Below are positions 11,428 to 18,234 of a stretch of 64,000 nt of DNA, piece by piece. The notes under the pieces are model-generated. The model saw only the letters and a program-made list of their open reading frames with translations. It made no database searches and was not told where the DNA came from. How positions within the stretch are numbered: the stretch's first letter is position 1; each line of letters opens with the position of its first letter. This DNA comes from Crossiella sp. S99.2. Lineage in GTDB: Bacteria > Actinomycetota > Actinomycetes > Mycobacteriales > Pseudonocardiaceae. Both the position numbers and the translations under genes were made by a program. Location of the stretch: NCBI RefSeq assembly GCF_023094165.1, contig NZ_JALMDK010000005.1, forward strand, positions 682,001 to 746,000, written 5' to 3'.

Positions 11428-12666
11428 GTGAGCGACGTGCCGAACTCCTCCATCGCAGCCGCGACACCAGCGTCAGCGACACCGACGGCGCCGCCCAAAG
11501 CGGCCAAGGCCCGTCATGTCAGCTGGGACCTCATCCGGGTCCTCGCCGTGACCGCGGTCCTGTTACAGCACGCCACCAATCTCGGGCCGCACGACCACCC
11601 CGAGCTGGGTGGCATGCCGTTCCGGTTCGGCATCCAGGTCGGGGCGAACAGTCTGCTGGTGATTTCCGCCTACTTCACCGCGCGGACGTTGGCGCGTGGG
11701 CGTTCCGGCCGTTTTGTCTGGCACAAGCTAGCCCGTCTGCTCCCCGCCTACTGGCTCGCCGCCACCATCACCTACCTGCTGCGCACCAACATCGCGCCCG
11801 CGGACTGGACCGGCGGCCTGGACTGGCACGACTACCTGGCCAACCTCGTCCTGCTCCAGGCGCGCATCCCGGACGCCGACTTCATCGACATCAGCTACTG
11901 GACCCTCCAGCTGCAGATGACCGCGTTCGTGGTGGCCGCGGTGCTGGCCGCCTGCTGGAAATGGTCCTATCGGGACCTTCGGGTGCTGTGCTGGGTGCTG
12001 GTGCTCGCCCCACTGCCGCTGAGCTGGCTGCGGGAGCACTCGCACTCGCTGGACTGGTGGTTCGGCACGTTGCAGCTCAACCGCACCCACCTGTTCGCGG
12101 TCGGCCTGGCCGTCTGGCTGTGGTCCCGCCGCCGGATCAGCCCGGTCCAGTTCGGACTGCTGCTCACCGCAGCCGCCGCGGCCCAGGAATGGCATCTCGG
12201 CGAACCCGGGGGAGCGGCCGCGCTGGCGGTCATGGTGGGGCTGATGGCGCTGGCCGCGCGGCGGCCGGTGTGGGACCTGCCGGTGCTGCGCTCACTCGGC
12301 CGCCCGCTGGCCTGGCTGGCCGGCATCTCCTTCGGCGTGTACCTGGTCAACTACCAGGTCGGCTCGCTGATCTCGTTGGGGCTCAAGCGAATCGGCGTCG
12401 ACTCCTGGTTCCGCCTGATCCTGGTGCTCGGCTCGCTGGTGCTGCTCGGCTGGCTGCTCACCCGGCTGGTGGAGAAGCCGGTGTTCCGGCTGCTCACCAC
12501 CAGCAGGGTGCGACGTCGCCGTCAGAGCCAGCGCGGCAGCTCCGGCACGGTGCCGGACAACGCGGTGCCGTCGCCGCGACCGGTCAGCCAGGCCAGCATG
12601 GCCGGCGCGTCCCCGCGCACCACCGCCGCCGGCGAGTCCGATCCGTCCAGCGTCCAGACCCGCTGA
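11428..12666 (+). CDS. Membrane acyltransferase (acyltransferase-3 family)
   Basis: A 412-residue integral membrane protein. A short Ala/Pro-rich N-terminus is followed by the family opening RHVSWDLIRVLAVTAVLLQH, with the conserved HATN, then about ten membrane segments and a basic C-terminus. Family members O-acylate cell-surface sugars, lipids or natural products. GTG 11428 (MSDVPNSS) is chosen because sequence upstream lacks coding character, although the ribosome site is weak. Its last 145 bases overlap the 3' end of the convergent gene. The out-of-membrane C-terminal tail falls entirely in this overlap and is low complexity, so the true 3' end deserves caution. Confidence 0.8.
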   Translation: MSDVPNSSIAAATPASATPTAPPKAAKARHVSWDLIRVLAVTAVLLQHATNLGPHDHPELGGMPFRFGIQVGANSLLVISAYFTARTLARGRSGRFVWHKLARLLPAYWLAATITYLLRTNIAPADWTGGLDWHDYLANLVLLQARIPDADFIDISYWTLQLQMTAFVVAAVLAACWKWSYRDLRVLCWVLVLAPLPLSWLREHSHSLDWWFGTLQLNRTHLFAVGLAVWLWSRRRISPVQFGLLLTAAAAAQEWHLGEPGGAAALAVMVGLMALAARRPVWDLPVLRSLGRPLAWLAGISFGVYLVNYQVGSLISLGLKRIGVDSWFRLILVLGSLVLLGWLLTRLVEKPVFRLLTTSRVRRRRQSQRGSSGTVPDNAVPSPRPVSQASMAGASPRTTAAGESDPSSVQTR

Positions 12667-13307
12667 CCGCCCTCGGGCAGCTCGACCTCCAGCCGCAGCG
12701 CGGGCGCGCCCGGCCGTTCCCCGTACACCGCCAGCGAACTGCCGATCAGCTCGCCGAGCACCGCCGGGTCGATATCGGTGAATTCCACGCCGATGTCCAG
12801 GTCCACCAGGTGCACCCACACCTCGCGCACCCGCAGCCACGGGATCTCGTGCGCCACGAACTGGGTGCCGCTGGTGTGCTGGATCTCCGCGGTCCAGGCC
12901 GTCTCGGACAGCGCCCGCGCCGCCGCGGCGAACCGCTCGCTCGCGGCCACCAGGTCTTCCTGGAGCAGCCGCAGCCTGCGGTTGGCGCCCTCCTCGATAT
13001 CGGCGTCCCGGTCCGCGCGACTGGCGTACATCGGGTGCTCGACCCCGGTGCGGGCCCAGATCACCAGGTTCAGCAGGGCATCGGCGTTGCGGGCCAGGTG
13101 GGTCAGCAGGTGACCCCGGCTCCAGCCCGGTAATCCGCTCGCGCCGCGTGCGCCCGCGTCACCCAGTTCGGTGACAGCTCGCAGCAGGCGCTCGTCCGCG
13201 TGTTCCAGCGCGTCCAGGGCGGTGCCGGCCCTGGCGGCGGCATCGGCGGGACTACGGCGCGGTGATGGCACGGAAACTCCCGAAAGCTGGCGTGCTAGTC
13301 CGGTCAT
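12522..13307 (-). CDS. Maleylpyruvate isomerase family, mycothiol-dependent type
   Basis: A 261-residue DinB-like four-helix bundle of the mycothiol-dependent maleylpyruvate isomerase family. The metal-site motif GWSRGHLLTHLARNADAL and the helix LRVREVWVHLVDLDIG are intact, supplying the usual His/Glu/His ligands. A C-terminal sterol-carrier-like domain follows (RLEVELPEGGQRVW). Such enzymes use mycothiol in aromatic ring-cleavage or detoxification pathways, and mycothiol itself is actinobacterial. The gene overlaps the end of the acyltransferase gene on the other strand. Confidence 0.85.
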   Translation of the reverse strand: MTGLARQLSGVSVPSPRRSPADAAARAGTALDALEHADERLLRAVTELGDAGARGASGLPGWSRGHLLTHLARNADALLNLVIWARTGVEHPMYASRADRDADIEEGANRRLRLLQEDLVAASERFAAAARALSETAWTAEIQHTSGTQFVAHEIPWLRVREVWVHLVDLDIGVEFTDIDPAVLGELIGSSLAVYGERPGAPALRLEVELPEGGQRVWTLDGSDSPAAVVRGDAPAMLAWLTGRGDGTALSGTVPELPRWL

Positions 13308-13493
13308 GGCGCCCCTCCCCGACTCGGTAGGCGTGATCCGGTGTGCGTGACGAAGTCCTTGATCCTAGGAGGCCAGGCTACTCGCCCGCTTCGCCCGAAT
13401 GTGGTGCTCACATAGTGGAAATTGTGGCTTTGGGACACCTCAAGGCGGTTTGATCTGCACGAGATGACCCACCCTGACCCGCTGGAGGCCCCT

Positions 13494-14795
13494 GTGTCCA
13501 CAACAGACACCCCGGCGGCGCCGAGCCCGGCCGACCGCCGCAAGGGCCTGGTCGCCGCGGCGATCGGCAACGGCCTGGAGTGGTTCGACTGGAACGCCTA
13601 CGCGATCTTCGCGGTGTTCTTCGCGCCCCAGTTCTTCCCCAAGGACGACCCGACCGCGGGCACCCTCAGCACCCTGCTGATCTTCGCCGTGGGCTTCTTC
13701 TTCCGCCCACTCGGCGGCGCCCTGCTGGCCGCCTTCACCGACCGGCACGGCCGCCGCGCCGGACTCAGCCTCTCGGTGATCCTGATGGCCGGCGGCAGCC
13801 TGCTGATCGCGGTCTCGCCGACCTACGAGCAGGCCGGCCTGCTCGCGCCGATCCTGCTGCTGCTGGCCCGGATCGCCCAGGGCCTGTCCACCGGCGGCGA
13901 GTTCGCCTCCTCCTCCACCTACCTGGCCGAACTGGCCCCGCCGGGACGCCGCGGCTTCTACGGCAGCTTCATCTACGTCAGCACCACCCTGGGCACCATC
14001 GCCGCGACCCTGCTGCTGACCCTGCTCAGCGCCACCCTCGGCCGCGAGGAGCTGTCCGCCTGGGCCTGGCGGATCCCGTTCGCGATCGGTGCGCTGCTCG
14101 GGGTGTACGGCCTCTACCTGCGGCGCACCCTGGAGGAGACCGAGGCGTTCCTGCTCGGCAAGGACCGCAGGGTGGCCCGGCCGACGCTGGAGGTGCTGCG
14201 CCGCCACCCGGGCGCCGCGCTGCGCGTGGTCGGGTTCACCGCCGGCGGGACCGCCGCGTACTACACCTTCGCCGTCTACCTGCCCACCTACGCGCAGAAG
14301 GCGCACGGCATGGCGCCCACCGGCGCGCAGTGGGCCTCGGTGGCCGCCCAGGTGCTGATGGTGCTGATCCTGCCCCTGCTGGGTTCGCTTTCCGACCGGA
14401 TCGGGCGAAAGCCACTGTTGATCGTGTTCGCCGCGGGCTTCCTGCTGCTGGTCGTGCCGTTGTTCGGACTCATTTCCAGCGCGCCGCTGTCACTCTTCCT
14501 GGTGATGTCCGGTGGCCTGCTGCTGTTCGCCTGTTACGGAGCGGTGGCGCCGGTGGCGATGGCCGAGCTGTTCCCCACCGAGGTCCGCTCCGCGGGGCTG
14601 GGCCTGCCCTACTCGCTGACCGTGGCGTTGTTCGGCGGCACCGCGCCCTACGTCGTCGAACAGCTGACCGCGGCCGGTTCGGGCGCCCTGTACCCTTGGT
14701 ACATTGCAGCGTTGTGCCTGGTCAGCCTGGTGGTCTACCTGACATCGAAGGAGACCAGGGACGTGAGCCTGGCCCGTGCCGGAGCCGCCACCTAA
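13494..14795 (+). CDS. MFS transporter, metabolite:H+ symporter (MHS) type
   Basis: A 433-residue, 12-helix transporter. MHS-group signatures are NGLEWFDWNAYAIFAVFFAP in the first helix, the loop motif DRHGRRAGL between helices 2 and 3, RIAQGLSTGGEFASSSTYLAE, and SDRIGRKPL between helices 8 and 9. MHS members import organic acids, betaines or proline with protons. GTG 13494 follows GGAGG by five bases; the earlier in-frame start is not supported. An inverted repeat (TTTCCC/GGGAAA) near 14838-14855 may end the transcript. Confidence 0.88.
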   Translation: MSTTDTPAAPSPADRRKGLVAAAIGNGLEWFDWNAYAIFAVFFAPQFFPKDDPTAGTLSTLLIFAVGFFFRPLGGALLAAFTDRHGRRAGLSLSVILMAGGSLLIAVSPTYEQAGLLAPILLLLARIAQGLSTGGEFASSSTYLAELAPPGRRGFYGSFIYVSTTLGTIAATLLLTLLSATLGREELSAWAWRIPFAIGALLGVYGLYLRRTLEETEAFLLGKDRRVARPTLEVLRRHPGAALRVVGFTAGGTAAYYTFAVYLPTYAQKAHGMAPTGAQWASVAAQVLMVLILPLLGSLSDRIGRKPLLIVFAAGFLLLVVPLFGLISSAPLSLFLVMSGGLLLFACYGAVAPVAMAELFPTEVRSAGLGLPYSLTVALFGGTAPYVVEQLTAAGSGALYPWYIAALCLVSLVVYLTSKETRDVSLARAGAAT

Positions 14796-15292
14796 GATCG
14801 TTCGAACACCTGTTTGAGCGACCAGGATGGTGAGGTTTCCCTGAAGTGGGGAAATCACACCAAGTAGGTTACCGGAGGAATGCTGGCAACGGGCAGGCGC
14901 GTGGCACCGCCTGTGGCGGATTCCGCACCTGCTGGTAGATGTCGTGCGTGCGTGGCTGGCCGTGTCACCGCGGTTCACAAGTCTCACCAGGTTCGGACGT
15001 GCTCTGTCTGGCTCGTGGCCGGCGGTCGACCATGGGTGCAGTTCGGAACCTGCAGTGCGGGCCGACACGCTGGGCGGTTGCGAACTGCTGAGCTGGGGTG
15101 TAGTCGTCGGAGCAGTCGCAATCGGGATTGAGCGGTCCGGCGCGGTGAATAGCGCTGCTGATGAGCCAGGGCAGCACCAGCCCTCCCGGACCAGTGAGGA
15201 TCGCGACCTGAGCGCTCAGGTCGAACACGCCGCGGCTAAGGACGCAGGACCGGCCCTTCGGACCGGTGAGGATCGCAACTCTCTTCGTCTTT
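14796..15292. other. Intergenic region at the distal end of the CRISPR array
   Basis: No convincing gene. Beyond a weak stem-loop after the transporter, the region holds a partial direct repeat (GTGAGGATCGC at about 15194 and 15268), which may be decayed array sequence. The open frames running on into the array come from the repeat's base composition. Confidence 0.45.
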
Positions 15293-16359
15293 GGCCCAGC
15301 CCCGCTCGCGCGGGGACGACCCGGTCATCTGGGATTGCCACCGCGCGCACAGCGGACCACCCCCGCTCGCGCGGGGACGACTGGGGCGGGCCGAGCCTGG
15401 TCGGCTTGGAGACCGGACCACCCCCGCTCGCGCGGGGACGACGCGACCAGCACCGGCTGCAACACCATGGCCAGCGGATCACCCCCGGCTCGCGCGGGGA
15501 CGACGCCAGTCGGCACGTCACGCGGGTGGCCATCAGCGGACCACCCCCGCTAGTGCGGGGACGACGGCCCCCCAGGTCTACGACGTGGTCTTGCACGTCG
15601 GACCACCCCCGCTCGTGCGGGGACGACTCCAAACTGGACATCACGGTGCCCGCGGTGCAGGGAGCACCCCCGCTCGCGCGGGGACGACCCGGTCGCGATC
15701 CTGCCGACTGTGCTGGCGGAGGGACCACCCCCGCTCGCGCGGGGACGACACTTAGGAAATGTTCCTGAGTACGGTTTCCCCGGGACCACCCCCGCTCGCG
15801 CGGGGACGACGCATCTACGATTCCGGGAACGGCGCACATGTCGGGACCACCCCCGCTCGCGCGGGGACGACCCGCCGGATCTGCTCGATCGGCACGGCAT
15901 GGCGGGACCACCCCCGCTCGCGCGGGGACGACACCGAGTTGCAGGATGCGTGGTCCAACTGGCAGGGACCACCCCCGCGCGTGCGGGGACGACTACGCCG
16001 CCCGAGTCACCGGGCGCAGCGCCCCCGGACCAACCCCGCGCGTGCGGGGACGACCCCGATTTCGAGCTGCTTCTAGGACTGGAGATGGGACCAACCCCGC
16101 GCGTGCGGGGACGACTCGGGTCCGCCCCGGATGAACATGGCGTCCTGGGGACCAACCCCGCGCGTGCGGGGACGACTCGCGGCGGCAGTGCCGGCAGATG
16201 CGGTGCGCCGGACCAACCCCGCGCGTGCGGGGACGACGCAGTAACCTGCTTCTGCTTGGCGCCGCCCTCAGGACCAACCCCGCGCGTGCGGGGACGACGG
16301 CCGCCTGTGTCCCTGTGCAGCGGTGTGCGGAGGACCAACCCCGCGCGTGCGGGGACGAC
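15293..16359 (-). CRISPR. Type I-E-like CRISPR array, 18 repeats, 17 spacers, no cas genes
   Basis: Eighteen 28-nt repeats (one of 29) at a 61-nt period; spacers are 33 nt, with one of 34. Read on the minus strand the repeats start GTCGTCCCCGC and end GGTCC, the usual orientation of actinobacterial type I-E repeats, with a CCCCGC/GCGGGG stem. The repeat at 15293 is the most degenerate and those at 15476, 15538, 15600 and 15661 also vary, so the left end is distal and the leader lies right of 16359. Repeats at 15966-16359 carry a different sequence from those further left. No cas gene is present in the window, so targeting would need Cas proteins encoded elsewhere. Confidence 0.96.
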
Positions 16360-16537
16360 ACTTCTTGACCAGGGACGATACCGCGCCGGGAGCCATTTCA
16401 GCATCGGTTTCGTTCCGGGCCAAGCCACACGGAGTTGCCCCCGCTTCGCAGCCCTGCTGCTCGGGCAAGGCGAACCTTCGGCGTGGTCGAGGAGCAGGAG
16501 TGTGCGGCGGTGACCGACGGGAGGCCAGGCATGAGGG
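16360..16537 (-). promoter_or_regulatory. Probable CRISPR leader
   Basis: The non-coding stretch next to the uniform, presumably newest repeats. The base run adjoining the first repeat reads GGTCAAGAAGT on the minus strand. Assigned as leader only from array polarity; no promoter is pinned down. Confidence 0.45.
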
Positions 16538-16573
16538 TAGGTGTTGCCGGACCAACTGGTCCGGCAACACCTA
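16538..16573. terminator. Long perfect palindrome between the CRISPR leader and the vWA remnant
   Basis: AGGTGTTGCCGGACCA (16539-16554) and its exact complement TGGTCCGGCAACACCT (16557-16572) form a 16-17-bp stem. The same family of palindromes follows the intact vWA gene and crp, so it is probably a bidirectional terminator left from the vWA gene copy. Confidence 0.7.
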
Positions 16574-16612
16574 AGGGTGCACCAGCTCTATGCGCACCCC
16601 CATCCACTTTTG

Positions 16613-16900
16613 CTAGCTGAGAACCAGGTCCTGGCTGATTACGTCTTCCAGCACCTGCCGCACCAGGTGCGGCAACAATTCCTGCTGTGCCGGTGGCACC
16701 GCCACGGCGGCGGGCGCGACTTCGCTGAGCAGGTCGTGGTCTGCCTCGGCGAGACCGATGGCCAGCACCAGCACATCCTCGTCGAGCTTGGCGACCTCGG
16801 CCGCGGCGGCCGGTAGGTGCTAGTCGAGACGGGCATCGGTGATGATCAGGAGCAGTCGGCGGGTTCGGCGATCGGCCTGTGCAGCGTCGGTCACGTAGTC
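16613..16900 (-). pseudogene. Remnant of a second vWA gene (3' end)
   Basis: The minus strand encodes about 95 codons colinear with the C-terminus of the vWA protein ending at 18235. DRRTRRLLLIITDARLD matches DRRTRRLLLIITDACLD, and LDEDVLVLAIGLAEADHDLL aligns with IDEDVLVVAIGVAETSHPQL. An in-frame TAG (16820-16822) interrupts it right after DARLD, the reading frame continues beyond it, and no 5' part is present. The stop at 16613-16615 and the downstream palindrome match the layout of the intact gene. This records an ancestral duplication of the module. Confidence 0.85.
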
Positions 16901-17094
16901 GTGGGGCGAAGCGAGTGAATATGACCTTGACTGTGGGTGCCCCACGAGCGCGTAAGGCGAGCGTGGACGAGCCCGGCTTGTCGCCGTTGAACGGTGCTCA
17001 GGGTGTGCTCTGCGGCAGGAAGCTGAACTGAACCACCGCGTCATTGGCTGGCATCGCGATGGCTACATCACCGGCGAAAACGTCACGGGGCGGT
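16901..17094. other. Short non-coding stretch upstream of the crp leader
   Basis: Similarity to the vWA gene ends near 16900. No gene, ribosome site or strong structure is recognised before the leader motif at 17095. Confidence 0.4.
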
Positions 17095-17303
17095 GTGTTA
17101 TCTGAAGTGGTGTCCCTGAAACAGGCGGACACGCACGTTGACCTGTTCACCACACCAGATCGTCCACAACGGATGGTCATCGCCCCGCGCCAGGGGACTC
17201 GGACACCCGGAGAAGGGTGGCGTACCCCCTGGCGGCTTCCACGTGCGTGGCGGCCGCCGAGAGGGCCGCACGTAGCGGAAGTCCTGGCGTGCCAGGGCAA
17301 TCC
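17095..17303 (+). promoter_or_regulatory. Structured 5' leader of the crp-like gene (copy 1 of 3)
   Basis: Order of elements: GTGTTATCTGA (17095-17105); hairpin GTGTCC/GGACAC (17110-17132); GCACGTTGAC; segment A GCCAGGGG (17189-17196); segment B CCCCTGGC (17226-17233); hairpin TTCC+ACGTGCG pairing with CGCACGT+GGAA (17237-17280); segment B' CCTGGC (17283-17288); segment A' GCCAGGG (17291-17297); ATG at 17304. A can pair with B while B' pairs with A', or B can pair with A', so alternative folds around the start codon are possible. The same order occurs before moxR and the crp gene at 60998. Confidence 0.75.
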
Positions 17304-18002
17304 ATGAACGAACGAACACTAGAACCGTTGCTCACCCGGTGCCCGATCTTCGCCGAGGCGCCATCCGGTCCCGCGGTGGAGTTGGCGATGAGCTTGCAGC
17401 GCACCGTCTATCCGGCCGGCAAGCTGGTCTATGCCGAGCGTGACCCGGCGGACCGGATCTTCCTGGTCCTGGCCGGGATCGTCACACTGATCCGGAACTC
17501 CTGCGATCGGGAACGGCGCATCCTGATGTCGGTGCGCGGGCCGGCGGAGATCTTCGGCGAGGTCGAGGTCTACGAACGCTGCGCGCGGGAGACCGCGGCG
17601 GTCGCACACAACCAGTTGACCGTGCTGTCCATGGAGGAGAAGGCGTTTCGGCGCTGGATCCGTCGCCACCGCGCGGTGGAGGACTCGTTGCTGCGCGACA
17701 TGGCCCGCCAACTCCGTCGAGCCAACCGGCAACTGACTCACCTGCGCTGCATCGACGTCGACAGCCAACTGGCACACGTCATCGTCGAGGCGTGCTCGAA
17801 GTTCGGCACCATCGCCCACCACCTCTGGTCGGTGGAGTTGAGCTTGGCCCTGCTGGAATGCAACCAGCAGATCGGTGCAAGCAAGGAGACGGTGAACAAG
17901 GCGCTCGCCGACTTCCTCGACCGCGGCTGGCTGCGGATCGAGGGGCAGACGCTGTTCGTGGTGGCGCCGGAGCAGCTCACCCGGCGAGCCGAGGACAGCT
18001 GA
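17304..18002 (+). CDS. Crp/Fnr-family transcriptional regulator
   Basis: A 232-residue regulator. The N-terminal cyclic-nucleotide-binding-like beta-barrel (residues 15-120) includes FLVLAGIVTLIRN and GEVEVYERCARETAAVA. A dimer helix around residues 130-150 precedes a winged helix-turn-helix with NQQIGASKETVNKALADFLDRGWL. The cAMP-binding Arg/Ser pocket is not clearly conserved, so the ligand is unknown. Start ATG 17304 immediately follows the leader hairpin. The gene converges on the vWA gene, with two palindromic terminators between. Two more distant paralogues sit at 60998 and 61721. Confidence 0.88.
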   Translation: MNERTLEPLLTRCPIFAEAPSGPAVELAMSLQRTVYPAGKLVYAERDPADRIFLVLAGIVTLIRNSCDRERRILMSVRGPAEIFGEVEVYERCARETAAVAHNQLTVLSMEEKAFRRWIRRHRAVEDSLLRDMARQLRRANRQLTHLRCIDVDSQLAHVIVEACSKFGTIAHHLWSVELSLALLECNQQIGASKETVNKALADFLDRGWLRIEGQTLFVVAPEQLTRRAEDS

Positions 18003-18033
18003 GGCTGCCGGTGAACAGGACAACATTTCCTTC

Positions 18034-18069
18034 GGTGTTGCCGGGCCAGTCACCTGGTCCGGCAACACC
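18034..18069 (+). terminator. Palindromic stem-loop after the crp-like gene
   Basis: GGTGTTGCCGGGCCAG (18034-18049) pairs with CTGGTCCGGCAACACC (18054-18069), 16 bp with one G-U pair and a 4-nt loop, 32 bases after the stop. Confidence 0.75.
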
Positions 18070-18159
18070 TCCCACTCGCCGACCTGGAGCCGCACAGTCC
18101 TGTCGCGCGGTTCGCCCGGTCAGCGGGCCGGTGTGCTGAAACTGGGTGATGGGCAGGGT

Positions 18160-18196
18160 GGTGTTGCCGAACCAGGAGGTCTGGTTCGGCAACACC
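18160..18196 (-). terminator. Palindromic stem-loop after the vWA gene
   Basis: GGTGTTGCCGAACCAG (18160-18175) pairs perfectly with CTGGTTCGGCAACACC (18181-18196). Compared with the sister stems, inner pairs are exchanged while pairing is kept. Confidence 0.75.
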
Positions 18197-18234
18197 GGCA
18201 TGCACATCAGCTCAACGCGTACCTCCAACTTCTG

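Noticed and set aside
10665..13133. 822-codon plus-strand frame over the hydrolase, acyltransferase and isomerase genes
   Set aside because: It reads antisense or out of frame through three well-supported genes.
14944..16513. Several overlapping open frames across the CRISPR array
   Set aside because: They encode only repeats of the CRISPR unit (for example PPLARGR and SPRERGWS) and arise because the 61-nt period shifts frame regularly without stops.
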